From positions 806,001-870,000 of the forward strand of contig CAWINP010000004.1 of the NCBI GenBank assembly GCA_963837485.1: 64,000 nt of DNA, in the 5' to 3' direction. The position numbers and the translations under genes were made by a program. Shown one piece after another: positions 43,327 through 52,377 of the stretch. Every line of letters starts with the position of its first letter. The first letter of the stretch is position 1. The notes under the pieces are model-generated. The model had not been told where the DNA came from and made no database searches. It was given only the letters and a program-made list of their open reading frames with translations. This DNA comes from Solirubrobacter sp963837485. GTDB taxonomy: Bacteria > Actinomycetota > Thermoleophilia > Solirubrobacterales > Solirubrobacteraceae.

Positions 43327-43514
43327 CGCACGAAGCGCCGGCGTCGGGCAGCCTTATTCGCGGCGCCCGAGACTGCCGCAGCGCCCGCACGCAGCGACCG
43401 TGCCCGCGCGTACCGGCAGACCGGAGTCGCCCCACCGGGGACGACTTGGTGGACCTGGACCCGCTGCGCACCGCTCTCGAAACCCCTCTGACCCCGAGGG
43501 CGGTGCCGCGGCGG

Positions 43515-44463
43515 TCATGCGTACGGAGCCCGTCGCGTCTCGTGCCGGTCAGCCGCCTTCGCCCCACGTGTGGCAACCTCGGCGGGGACGCGGCGCGTCG
43601 TCGCCCAGCCGCGGGTGGCCCACAAGATGAGAAAGACGCCGCCGAGCAGCGACGCAAGCGCATCGTCGACGAGATCCGAAATCGTGTCGTCGTAGCCGAC
43701 CGCGAGGCCGGCACCGAGCCAGTGCACCGCGAGCCACTCGTAGATCTCATAGAGCGCGCCGAGCGAGAACCCGAGCGCGAAGGTGACGATGAAGATTCCG
43801 AGCAGATGGTGCTGGCGCGCCTGCCCGCCTGCCAGGTCCGGCACGACGTCGAGGCGGGCGAGCGTGATGTAGAGGCACGGGGCGCAGGCGAGCGGCAGCG
43901 CGAAGTGGACGAGCAGGTCGTAGTACCGGAAGCTGTTGAACAGTCCGGCGGCGTTGCCGAACGCCTGCAGTGACATGCCGATCACGAAGCCGAGGTCGAA
44001 CAGCCGCGGCAGAGCCAGCGCGCGGGCGCCGAGCGTGGCGACGAGCACCTCGGCGCGATACGCACCCGGACGATGCACATCACACTCGAGCCGATCGCCG
44101 TCGGACGCGGCAACGAGCTCTCCGTTGCGGAGCAACAGCAGTCGTGCCGGCGCCGGTACCGTCACGCGAAGGCGCCAGCCATCGTCGACCCGGACCTGTT
44201 CCCCCATGCTCGCGCATGCGCCCAAGGGCGATCGTGCTTGAAACGAGAACCCGGTGGTCGTCCCCAGATCGACGCGTGCGAGATAGCAGCGTCCCGCTCG
44301 CAACGCGGCGAGCACAGCCGCGCGATCCTGTCCGGCGTCTCCGGCGGACGCGTGCTCGAGCAGGACCTGCGTTCGCAACATCCCGAACCAGCGGCGGTGG
44401 GGCATGATCGAGTGGACGCGGCCCCCGATCCGCAGCCCGGGCTGATGCGCGTCGCTGGCTCGC
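43515..44463 (-). pseudogene. PHP-phosphoesterase C-terminus joined to a YjdF-like membrane domain
   Basis: A single open frame has two unrelated parts. The first (to about 44050) is the end of a PHP-type protein: SDAHQPGLRIGGRVHSIMPH, AAVLAALRAGRCYLARVDLG and the strand domain LRVTVPAPARLLLLRNGELV. The second is YjdF/DUF2238: RLFDLGFVIGMSLQAFGNAA, YYDLLVHFALPLACAPCLYI and GFSLGALYEIYEWLAVHWLG. The PHP N-terminal half and the first YjdF helices are missing. It is likely a deletion product; a translated chimera cannot be excluded. Confidence 0.55.
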
Positions 44464-44473
44464 GCGGGCGGCG

Positions 44474-44819
44474 GTGGAGCCGGCGCGCGGGTCGGCGGCG
44501 AGCGTCTGCGGGCGCTGCGCGACCGGCTCGAGCGACGCGGCTTTCTGGCCGTGCTCCTACTGCGCGCCGCCCCCGGCCTCCGGCGACGGCGCCCAACTAC
44601 GCGACCGGCCTCTCGCGCATACGTTTGCGCGACTTCGCGGCCGGCATCGCGCTCGGCGGATCGCCCCGCGTGGCCGCCTACGCGCTGCTCGGCGGCTCGC
44701 TGCTGCACCCCACATCCCCGGCGGCGATCTGCGGTCTTGCGCTGCTTGCCGCGATGACACTCGCGGCGCCCGCCGCGCTGCTGATCGGTCGCCGGCGCAA
44801 AGTGCGCGCGGCGGGCTGA
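44474..44819 (+). pseudogene. VTT-domain (TVP38/DedA-like) membrane protein remnant
   Basis: LRALRDRLERRGFLAVLLLR is in one frame and NYATGLSRIRLRDFAAGIAL with RVAAYALLGGSLL in another; together they are the C-terminal part of a VTT-domain protein. The N-terminus is missing, head-to-head with the PHP/YjdF remnant at about 44465. Confidence 0.6.
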
Positions 44820-44888
44820 CGCGCCGTCGCGCCAGCCCCTTGGCTCTAGTGCGTAGCGCACTGGCTCTCATCAACTTCGGTACGTAGA

Positions 44889-45941
44889 GTGACCGCGGCG
44901 GGTTGTGCCGTCGTTCGCCGGGGGAGTCCTCGCGCCGTGCGCGCCTGTATCGCCGGTCCTGTTGTGCTCATCGCGTTCGGAGCGACCGCAGTGGCGGGCT
45001 GCGGCCGGCAGAACACGCTCGAGCCGCGCAGCCGCCCCGCGCAAGAGATCTCGACGCTGTGGTGGTGGATGCTGGTCGCGGCGACCGTCGTCTTCGTCGG
45101 CGCCGTCGGGATGATCGGCTTCGCGTGGCTGCGGCGCCGGCGCGAGGGCTTCCCGCTGCTCGGCAACCGCAAGCGGCTCAACCTCGCGCTCGTCGTCTTC
45201 TTCGGCATCGGTATCCCGGTCGCGGTCAACATCGCCCTGTTCGTCGTGTCGAACTTCGTCGTGCTCAAGCAGACGCAGGCGCCCGCGGCCGCCAGCACGC
45301 GGATGACCATCCGGGTGATCGGCCACCAGTGGTTCTGGGAGGTGCGCTATCCGGGCTCCACCGCGGTCACCGCCAACGAGATCCACATCCCCGTGCGCAC
45401 GCGCGTAGACGTCGTCGCGACGACGGCCGACGTGATCCACTCGTTCTGGGTCCCGCAGCTCAACCGCAAGGTCGACATGATCCCCGGGCGCCGCAACCGC
45501 GTGCTGCTGTACGCGGACCGGCCCGGGCGCTACCGCGGGCAGTGCGCCGAGTTCTGCGGCGCGCAGCACGGCCACATGGCGCTGTACGTGTTCGCAGACC
45601 CGCCGGACCGCTTCCGGTCCTGGCTGGCGAACATGGCCGCGCCCCGCCGCGCGCCGGCCACCGGCGCCGAGCGGACCGGCGAGCGCGTCTTCGAGGCCAA
45701 CCAGTGCGCGAGCTGCCACACGATCCGCGGCACGAGCGCCCGCGGCGACGTCGGGCCGGACCTGACGCACCTCGCGTCGCGCACGACGCTCGCCGCGCTC
45801 ACCATCCCGAACCGCAAGGGCTACCTGGGCGGGTGGATCCTCGATCCGCAGCACGTCAAGCCAGGCAACCGCATGCCCGCGCTCAAGCTCGGCGGCGACG
45901 ACTTCCAGGCCCTGCTCGCCTATCTGGAGAGCCTGCGGTAG
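44889..45941 (+). CDS. ctaC: cytochrome c oxidase subunit II with fused cytochrome c (350 aa)
   Basis: Lipoprotein-type signal (AFGATAVAGCGRQ, Cys at the cut), two membrane helices, then the CuA domain with VIHSFWVPQLNRKVDMIPG and the ligand block GQCAEFCGAQHGHMAL, and a C-terminal cytochrome c domain with CASCH and NRMPAL (Met ligand). It carries electrons from the bc1 complex to subunit I. First gene of a fully overlapping operon. GTG 44889 is used; GTG 44937 is a possible later start. Confidence 0.93.
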   Translation: MTAAGCAVVRRGSPRAVRACIAGPVVLIAFGATAVAGCGRQNTLEPRSRPAQEISTLWWWMLVAATVVFVGAVGMIGFAWLRRRREGFPLLGNRKRLNLALVVFFGIGIPVAVNIALFVVSNFVVLKQTQAPAAASTRMTIRVIGHQWFWEVRYPGSTAVTANEIHIPVRTRVDVVATTADVIHSFWVPQLNRKVDMIPGRRNRVLLYADRPGRYRGQCAEFCGAQHGHMALYVFADPPDRFRSWLANMAAPRRAPATGAERTGERVFEANQCASCHTIRGTSARGDVGPDLTHLASRTTLAALTIPNRKGYLGGWILDPQHVKPGNRMPALKLGGDDFQALLAYLESLR

Positions 45942-45943
45942 CG

Positions 45944-47842
45944 ATGGCGGTGATCGGCAGCGGAGCCGCGCGCGTCGAGCGCCTCGAGCGCATCTGGGAG
46001 GAGCGCCCCGGCGTGCTCGGGTGGATCACCACCACCGACCACAAGCACATCGGCATCCTCTACCTGTTCACGTCGATGGTCCTGTTCGCGGCCGGCGGCG
46101 TCGAGGCGCTGCTGATCCGCACGCAGCTGATCAAGGCGGACAACGGGCTCCTGAGCCCCGGCGCGTACAACGAACTGTTCACCTTGCACGGGGTGACGAT
46201 GATCTTCTTCTTCGTCATCCCGATCTCGACGGGAGCGTTCGGCAACTACCTGCTGCCGCTGATGATCGGCGCGCGCGACATGGCGTTCCCGCGGATGAAC
46301 GCGCTCTCGTTCTGGATCTTCCTGGCCTCGGGGATCTTCATGTACACGTCGCTGGTGATCGGCGACGCGCCGAACGCCGGCTGGTTCGACTACGTGCCGC
46401 TCGCCGGCGCGCGCTACAGCCCCGGGCCGAACATCGACTTCTACTGCCTCGGGCTGATCTTCAACGGGATCGCGACGTCGGCCACGGCCGTCAACTTCAT
46501 CGTCACGATCTTCAAGTGGCGGGCGCCCGGAATGTCGATGAACCGGATGCCGCTGTTCTGCTTCGCGTTCCTGGCTGTCTCGTTCGCGCTGGTGTTCGCG
46601 CTGCCGCCGCTGAACGTCGCGCTGATCCTGCTCGAGCTCGACCGCCAGGTCGGCACGCACTTCTACGACGTGGCCGGTGGCGGAGACCCGTTGCTGTGGC
46701 AGCACCTGTTCTGGATCTTCGGCCACCCCGAGGTCTACATCATCATCCTGCCGGCGTTCGGGATCGCGACCTCGATCATCCCCACCTTCACGCACCGGCG
46801 GATGGTCGCCTTCCCGCTTGTCGCGCTGGCCGAGATCCTCGTCGCGCTGATCGGCTTCGGCGTCTGGGCGCACCACATGTTCGCGACCGGCCTTCCCGCC
46901 GCCGAGACCGTCTACTTCTCGGCCGTGAGCCTGATCATCGTCATCCCCAGCGCGATCCAGCTGTTCGCCTGGCTCACGACGCTCGTCACCGGTACGCCGG
47001 ACTTCCAGACGCCGCTGCTGTTCATCGTCGGCTTCATCGTCTTCTTCATCGTCGGCGGGCTCTCCGGCGTGATGTTCGCCGCCGTGCCGTTCGACCAGCA
47101 GGTGCACGACACCTACTTCGTGGTTGCGCACTTCCACTTCGTCATCTTCGGCGCCGCCGTCTTCCCACTGCTCGGCGGGCTCTACTACTGGTTCCCGAAG
47201 GTCACCGGCCGGATGTACTCGGAGCCGGTCGGCAAGCTCTCGTTCTGGCTGTCGTTCGCCGGCACGGCGCTGACGTTCTTCCCCATGCACATCGCCGGGC
47301 TGCTCGGCATGCCGCGACGCGTCTACACGTATGAGCCGGGGCTTGGCTGGGACGCCACCAACCTGATCGAGACGCTCGGCTCGTACGTGCTCGGGGTCGG
47401 GCTGCTGCTGGTCGTCGGCAACCTCGCGGTCAGCCGCTTCCGCGGCAAGCGCGTGGACCGCAACCCGTTCAACGGCGCCACGCTCGAATGGGAGGCCGAC
47501 TCGCCTCCGAAGCCGTTCAACTTCCCGGTGATCCCCACCGTGTCGAGCCCATATCCGATGTGGGACCGGCGCGACCGCAAGGAGGATGCGCGCAAGCTCG
47601 AGCGCGGCGAGATGATCCTCGACGCGGGCCACGAGACGCCGGCGACGACGGTCGTCGACGCCGAGCTGGATGAGGTCCTCGACATGCCGTCGGACTCGCC
47701 CTGGCCCCCGTTGCTCGCACTGGCGCTCGGGCTCGTGTTCGTCTTCCTGCTGACTGGGCATTGGGTGACCGCGGTGGTGTTCGCGGGCGCCGCCGCCGCC
47801 GTGCTCGCCGCATGGCACTGGAAGGAGCCGGCCGAGGCGTGA
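45944..47842 (+). CDS. ctaD: cytochrome c oxidase subunit I with C-terminal extension (632 aa)
   Basis: Twelve membrane helices. Heme a ligands are in TLHGVTMIFFF and VVAHFHFVIFGA, CuB ligands in FGHPEVY and WAHHMF, with the E and Y of HPEVY marking an A1-type oxidase. After the normal end the protein continues about 100 residues: a hydrophilic stretch (PSPYPMWDRRDRKEDARKLE-like) and two more helices (PPLLALALGLVFVFLLTGHW; AVVFAGAAAAVLAAWHW), resembling a fused small subunit IV. Two bases separate it from ctaC. Confidence 0.94.
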   Translation: MAVIGSGAARVERLERIWEERPGVLGWITTTDHKHIGILYLFTSMVLFAAGGVEALLIRTQLIKADNGLLSPGAYNELFTLHGVTMIFFFVIPISTGAFGNYLLPLMIGARDMAFPRMNALSFWIFLASGIFMYTSLVIGDAPNAGWFDYVPLAGARYSPGPNIDFYCLGLIFNGIATSATAVNFIVTIFKWRAPGMSMNRMPLFCFAFLAVSFALVFALPPLNVALILLELDRQVGTHFYDVAGGGDPLLWQHLFWIFGHPEVYIIILPAFGIATSIIPTFTHRRMVAFPLVALAEILVALIGFGVWAHHMFATGLPAAETVYFSAVSLIIVIPSAIQLFAWLTTLVTGTPDFQTPLLFIVGFIVFFIVGGLSGVMFAAVPFDQQVHDTYFVVAHFHFVIFGAAVFPLLGGLYYWFPKVTGRMYSEPVGKLSFWLSFAGTALTFFPMHIAGLLGMPRRVYTYEPGLGWDATNLIETLGSYVLGVGLLLVVGNLAVSRFRGKRVDRNPFNGATLEWEADSPPKPFNFPVIPTVSSPYPMWDRRDRKEDARKLERGEMILDAGHETPATTVVDAELDEVLDMPSDSPWPPLLALALGLVFVFLLTGHWVTAVVFAGAAAAVLAAWHWKEPAEA

Positions 47843-48453
47843 GCCCGACGCGCAGCACCGAGGCGATGGAACCGGCGGCCGCCGCGCTGGTCGCGCAGCA
47901 ACGACGCGCGCTCCCCAACGGCTGGTGGGGCATGGCGGTCTTCATGGCGTCCGAGGCGGCGCTGTTCGGCTCGCTGATCGGCACCTACTTCTATCTCGAG
48001 TTCACCGGCCGTACGTGGCCACTCGGCGGCATCGAGGCTCCAAGCGTGGCGCTGCCGCTCGCGTTGACCGCCGCGCTGGTCGCGACCAGCGTGCCGATGG
48101 CGCTGGCGTCCGCCGCCGCGCGTCGCGGGAGGACGGGCGTGACGTGGCTGCTGGTGCTCACGGCGCTGGTCGTCCAAGCCGGCTATCTCGCCGTCCAGAT
48201 CGTCGAGTACCACAGCGACCTCGAGAAGTTCAAGCCATCCACCAACGCGTACGGCTCGATCTACTTCACGCTGCTCGGCGCGCACCACATCCACGTCGGC
48301 GTCGGGCTCTTGCTGAACGTGTGGCTGCTCGCGCGGCTGCTCGGCGGGCTCACCGACTACCGCGTCAAGGCGGTGCGCGCGATCGCCCTCTACTGGTACG
48401 TCGTCAACGCGATCGCGGTGTTCGTCGTTGCGACGCAGGTGTCGCCATCATGA
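47839..48453 (+). CDS. ctaE: cytochrome c oxidase subunit III (204 aa)
   Basis: Five-helix actinobacterial subunit III: NGWWGMAVFMASEAALFGSL, TYFYLEFTGRTWPLGG, VQIVEYHSDLEKF and LLGAHHIHVGVGLLLNVWLL. GTG start in a GTGA overlap with ctaD. Stabilises the proton-pumping oxidase. Confidence 0.92.
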   Translation: MSPTRSTEAMEPAAAALVAQQRRALPNGWWGMAVFMASEAALFGSLIGTYFYLEFTGRTWPLGGIEAPSVALPLALTAALVATSVPMALASAAARRGRTGVTWLLVLTALVVQAGYLAVQIVEYHSDLEKFKPSTNAYGSIYFTLLGAHHIHVGVGLLLNVWLLARLLGGLTDYRVKAVRAIALYWYVVNAIAVFVVATQVSPS

Positions 48454-48845
48454 GGCTTCCGCGCCTGCGGCGTCCGAGCGCCGATCTCCTGATGTGGACA
48501 GGGCTGCTGGCCGCCCCCGCCGCGTGGACGGGCCAGCACATCACCGGACTGTGGCTGGAGATCACGCGCTGCCACGACCGCGCCGCCGGTGCCTCGCCCG
48601 GCATCCCGGTCGACGCGATCACGATCGTTGTCGGCGCCGCCGCAGCCCTCCTCGCTGTGATCGGCCTCGCCGCCGCCGTCGCCGCCTGGCGCAGCGCCCG
48701 CGACGCCGACGACGACGACGCCCCGCCGCCGGGCCGTATCCACTTCATGGGCGTGATCGGGATGACGATCTCGCCGCTGTTCCTCGCGATGATCCTGATG
48801 AGCTCGGCTGGCGGCATCGCGATCATGGAGTGCGTGCAGTCATGA
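48450..48845 (+). CDS. membrane protein of the cta-qcr operon (131 aa)
   Basis: Three hydrophobic segments (LLMWTGLLAAPAAWTGQHIT; ITIVVGAAAALLAVIGLAAA; FMGVIGMTISPLFLAMILMS) with a charged middle (SARDADDDDAPPPGR). Overlaps ctaE before it and the cytochrome c gene after it by four bases each. Position suggests an accessory subunit or assembly factor of the oxidase-bc1 supercomplex. No named family recognised. Confidence 0.7.
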   Translation: MRLPRLRRPSADLLMWTGLLAAPAAWTGQHITGLWLEITRCHDRAAGASPGIPVDAITIVVGAAAALLAVIGLAAAVAAWRSARDADDDDAPPPGRIHFMGVIGMTISPLFLAMILMSSAGGIAIMECVQS

Positions 48846-49186
48846 GTACGCGGTGGCTGCTCGCGCTCTCCGCCGTCGCCGCAATCGCCGTCGCGTGCGG
48901 CGCCGAGCACACGCCGACGCAGCACGGCCGGCAGCTGATCGGCTACTACGGCTGCGGCGCCTGCCACCGGATCGCCGGAATCCAGGGAGCCAACGGAACG
49001 GTCGGCCCCGGCCTGCGTCATTTCCGAAGCGATCGCTACATCGCCGGCAGGCTGCCGAACACCCGCGCCCAGGTGGAGCGCTGGATCCGCGACCCGCAGG
49101 CGTTCCAGCCGCACACGATCATGCCCAATCTCGGCGTGTCGCCGTCCGAGGCCGCCGACATCGCCGCATACCTCTATGACCAGTAG
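48842..49186 (+). CDS. monoheme cytochrome c lipoprotein (114 aa)
   Basis: Signal with lipobox (SAVAAIAVACG), heme motif CGACH with IAGIQGANGTVGPGL and Met ligand in HTIMPNLGVS; the end SEAADIAAYLYDQ is a class I cytochrome c tail. It is inserted between the ctaE and qcrC ends of the operon by ATGA overlap and could be an electron carrier in addition to the heme domains of CtaC and QcrC. Confidence 0.85.
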   Translation: MSTRWLLALSAVAAIAVACGAEHTPTQHGRQLIGYYGCGACHRIAGIQGANGTVGPGLRHFRSDRYIAGRLPNTRAQVERWIRDPQAFQPHTIMPNLGVSPSEAADIAAYLYDQ

Positions 49187-49982
49187 GGTCATGCGCATCG
49201 CCGCTGCGGTGGTCGCGCTCGCGACGGCCGCCGCCGCCGGTCGCGAGGCGCTCGCGTCGCCGCCCAGCGGTCCGCCGGTTGTCGGGGTCAACAACGGCGG
49301 ACGCTCGGATCTGGAGCTCGGCGAGCAGCTGTTCGCCGCCAACTGCATCATGTGCCACGGCATCGGCGGACGCGGCGTCGGCACACCGACGCTGAGCGCC
49401 TCGGGCATCCGCGGCCAGGGGCCCTCCCTGCGCGGCGCCGGCGCGAGCGCCGCCGACTTCTATCTCAGCACCGGCTACATGCCGCTCGGCTCGCCCGACC
49501 GGCAGCCGGTCCGCTCACGCCCGCGCTTCTCCTCACGCGAGCTGCGTGCCCTCACCGCGTACGTCGCCTCGCTCGGCGACGGCCCGCCGGTCCCGCACCC
49601 GCAGCCCGAGTCCGGAACCCTGTCGGAGGGGCTTGAGCTGTTCACCGAGCACTGCGCCGGCTGCCATCAGGTCGTCGGCGAGGGGGGCGTGGTGACCGGG
49701 GCCAAGGCGCCGCCGCTGGATCGCGCGACGCCGACTCAGATCGCCGAGGCGGTGCGGATCGGACCGTACGTGATGCCGAAGTTCTCCGAGCGCGACATCA
49801 GCGACGCGCAGCTGAACTCGATCATCCGCTACGTCAAGTACACGCAGAACCCGCGCGACGAGGGCGGCTGGGGCATCAACCACCTGGGGCCGTTCCCGGA
49901 GGGCATGGTCACGTGGCTGATCGCGATCGTCGTGCTTGTCGCCACCTGCATGGTCATCGGCAAGCGGATGGCGTCGCGATGA
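49176..49982 (+). CDS. qcrC: bc1 complex diheme cytochrome c subunit (268 aa)
   Basis: Signal MRIAAAVVALATAAAAG; two heme sites, CIMCH in the first domain and CAGCH in the second, with Met ligand regions GYMPLG and YVMPKFSERD; one C-terminal anchor (VTWLIAIVVLVATCMVIG). Typical actinobacterial QcrC, which replaces cytochrome c1 and a soluble carrier. It overlaps the previous gene by 11 bases; an ATG at 49191 is an alternative start. Confidence 0.92.
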   Translation: MTSRVMRIAAAVVALATAAAAGREALASPPSGPPVVGVNNGGRSDLELGEQLFAANCIMCHGIGGRGVGTPTLSASGIRGQGPSLRGAGASAADFYLSTGYMPLGSPDRQPVRSRPRFSSRELRALTAYVASLGDGPPVPHPQPESGTLSEGLELFTEHCAGCHQVVGEGGVVTGAKAPPLDRATPTQIAEAVRIGPYVMPKFSERDISDAQLNSIIRYVKYTQNPRDEGGWGINHLGPFPEGMVTWLIAIVVLVATCMVIGKRMASR

Positions 49983-50968
49983 AGCCGGGCCGCAAGCTGC
50001 TGGCAGCGATCCTCGCGCTCGGCACCCTGTTCGAGCTCGCGCGCCACGACGAGCACGAAGAGGAAGAGCGCATCGTCGAGGCCGGGCCGAAGAGCCCGGG
50101 CGCCGAGCTGGCCGTGCTCGCGCTGCTCGTGCTCGCCGGCCTCGGCGCGGCGCTGTTCGTCGTGGCCTACGCGCTCGACTGGTCCACGCAGGCGCTGGGC
50201 GGAATCCTCGGCGGCGCGCTCGCATGCCTAGCGGCGGCGCTGATCGTCACGGCGCTGCAGCTCGTGGTGACCGAGGAGATTCCCGAGCCCTATCCGGAGG
50301 AGGAGACGGCCGAGGAGCAGCGCAAGGTCGCGGCGATCGTACGCCAAAGCGGCAGCCGACTCACGCGCAAGCGGCTGCTGCTGACGGCGGCGGGGATGGC
50401 CGGCAGCGCGCTGGGCATCGCGTTCATCACACCCGTGGTTTCGCTGGGCCCGGTGTTCGACACGAGCCGGCTGAACACGTCGCCGTGGCGGCGCGGACGC
50501 CGGCTGGTCGACGAGGAGGGGCGCCCGCTCTCGGCCGACGCGATTGAGACGGGCGCGTTCTACACGGCGTTCCCAGAGGGCGCCGACCGCAAGATGATCT
50601 CGGCCCCGGTGGTGCTCGTGCGGCTCGATCCGTCGGCGCTGCGGCTGCCGCCGGGCCGCGAAGGCTGGGCGCCCGAGGGGATCGTCGCCTACTCGAAGAT
50701 CTGCACGCACGCGGGCTGCGCGATCGCGCTGTATCGCAACCCGCTGTTCGAGCCCGTCGAGCCCTCGCGCGCGCTCGTGTGCCCGTGCCACTACTCGACC
50801 TTCGACGTGGCGGACGGCGGCAGCGTGCTGTTCGGGCCGGCCGGCCGCCCGTTGCCGCAGCTCCCGCTGATGATCGACGGAGCGCGCGACCTGCGCGCGG
50901 CGGGCGACTACTCCGGCCCGCCGGGTCCGGCCTGGTGGGGCGTGCGAAACCGGGAGCGCGGCACGTGA
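49979..50968 (+). CDS. qcrA: Rieske iron-sulfur subunit of the bc1 complex (329 aa)
   Basis: Three N-terminal hydrophobic segments, as usual for actinobacterial QcrA, and a Rieske domain with CTHAGCAIALY and CPCHYSTFDVADGG supplying the two Cys and two His ligands. The ATG overlaps the qcrC stop (ATGA). Confidence 0.93.
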   Translation: MKPGRKLLAAILALGTLFELARHDEHEEEERIVEAGPKSPGAELAVLALLVLAGLGAALFVVAYALDWSTQALGGILGGALACLAAALIVTALQLVVTEEIPEPYPEEETAEEQRKVAAIVRQSGSRLTRKRLLLTAAGMAGSALGIAFITPVVSLGPVFDTSRLNTSPWRRGRRLVDEEGRPLSADAIETGAFYTAFPEGADRKMISAPVVLVRLDPSALRLPPGREGWAPEGIVAYSKICTHAGCAIALYRNPLFEPVEPSRALVCPCHYSTFDVADGGSVLFGPAGRPLPQLPLMIDGARDLRAAGDYSGPPGPAWWGVRNRERGT

Positions 50969-52350
50969 AGCGCGACCCGGTACTGGACCCGGTCCGCTTC
51001 GTCGACCAGCGGACCGGCGCGGCGCCGTTCCTGCGCAAGGCGCTGCGCTACCTGTTCCCGGATCACTTCTCGTTCCTGTTCGGCGAGGTCGCGCTGTACG
51101 CGTTCATCGTGCTCGTCGCCACCGGCAGCTACCTCGCCCTGTTCTTCGAGCCGAGCCTCTCAGAGACGGTGTACCGCGGCTCGTACGAGCCGCTGCAGGG
51201 CGTCTCGATGAGCGAGGCCTACGCGTCCGCCGTGAGCCTCTCGTTCGACGTCCGCGCCGGGCTGCTCATCCGCCAGACGCACCACTGGGCGGCGGACGTC
51301 TTCGTCGCCGCGATCGTGATCCACCTGCTGCGGATCTTCTTCACCGGCGCATTCCGCAAGCCGCGCGAGCTCACGTACCTGATCGGGCTGGCGATGCTCT
51401 TCATCTCGCTGCTCGAGGGCTACCTCGGCTATTCGCTCGTCGACGACCTGCTGTCAGGCATGGGCCTCGCGATCGGGTACGGCGTCGCGCTGTCGATCCC
51501 GTTCGTCGGCGGCAACCTCGCGCTGTTGATCTGGGGCGACCCGTATCCGGGCGACCCGGCGTTCGAGTCGCGCATGTTCATCGGCCACGTCTTCCTGTTT
51601 CCGGCCATCATCGGCGTCCTGATGGCGCTGCACCTCGCGCTGGTCGCGTCGCGGCATCACACGCAGTTCCGGCGCATGCCGCGCCAGACCAACCGCACGC
51701 TTGTCGGAGTGCCGAGCTTCCCCGGGCAGGCGCCGCGATCGCTCGGACTGATGACAGCCGTCGCCGCCGTGCTGTTCCTGCTCGGCGGGCTCGTCCAGAT
51801 CAACCCGATCTGGCTGTGGGGACCGTACGAGACCTGGCTCGGGACCAACGGCGCGCAGCCCGACTGGTACCTCGGCTGGCTGATCGGCGGCCTTCGGCTC
51901 GTCCCGGGCTTCGACGTGACGGTCGCGGACGCGACGGTCGTGCCGAACCCGTTCTGGGGCGGCGCGCTGTTCCCGCTCGTCGTGCTCGCCGTGCTCGCGC
52001 TGTGGCCGTGGCTCGAGCGACGTGCGACCGGCGACTCCGGCTATCACAACCTGCTCGACCGCCCGCGCGACGCGCCGGTGCGCACCGGGCTGGGGATGGC
52101 GTTCCTGACCTGGGTCTTCCTGGTCTTCTTCGCCGGGTCCTCGGACCGCATCTTCACGTTCCTGGGCCTGTCGTACGTCACCCAGATGTGGTTCTGGCGG
52201 TTCGGGGTCGGGATCTTCCCCGCGCTGATCGGCTACGCCGTATACCGCGGGTGCCGCTGGCTCCAGCTGGTGGAACGCATCGAAGCGGAGCGCGAGGCCG
52301 CCGAGGAGGAGGCGGCGCGCCCGCTGGAGACCGGGACGACGCCGCGCTGA
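50965..52350 (+). CDS. qcrB: cytochrome b subunit of the bc1 complex (461 aa)
   Basis: Bis-histidine heme helices: RQTHHWAADVFVAAIVIHLL and GHVFLFPAIIGVLMALHLAL with a following ASRHH. The quinol-site block appears as GPYETW instead of PEWY-type sequence, followed by PDWYLGWLIGGLRLVPGF. Eight or more helices and a charged C-terminal tail. GTG start in a GTGA overlap with qcrA. A hairpin spans its stop codon. Confidence 0.92.
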   Translation: MKRDPVLDPVRFVDQRTGAAPFLRKALRYLFPDHFSFLFGEVALYAFIVLVATGSYLALFFEPSLSETVYRGSYEPLQGVSMSEAYASAVSLSFDVRAGLLIRQTHHWAADVFVAAIVIHLLRIFFTGAFRKPRELTYLIGLAMLFISLLEGYLGYSLVDDLLSGMGLAIGYGVALSIPFVGGNLALLIWGDPYPGDPAFESRMFIGHVFLFPAIIGVLMALHLALVASRHHTQFRRMPRQTNRTLVGVPSFPGQAPRSLGLMTAVAAVLFLLGGLVQINPIWLWGPYETWLGTNGAQPDWYLGWLIGGLRLVPGFDVTVADATVVPNPFWGGALFPLVVLAVLALWPWLERRATGDSGYHNLLDRPRDAPVRTGLGMAFLTWVFLVFFAGSSDRIFTFLGLSYVTQMWFWRFGVGIFPALIGYAVYRGCRWLQLVERIEAEREAAEEEAARPLETGTTPR

Positions 52351-52373
52351 GTCGCGCGGCGCCGTCTCCGGTC
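52329..52373. terminator. bidirectional hairpin at the end of qcrB
   Basis: GACCGG (52329-52334) pairs with CCGGTC (52368-52373), GACG with CGTC, and GCCGCGC with GCGCGGC around a six-base loop TGAGTC that contains the qcrB stop codon. It lies between qcrB and the convergent transporter gene, five bases before its end. Confidence 0.6.
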
Positions 52374-52377
52374 ATGC

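Noticed and set aside
45920..47818. 632-codon minus-strand frame opposite ctaD
   Set aside because: Low-complexity Arg/Asp/Glu/His sequence mirrors the codon bias of ctaD; no domain features.
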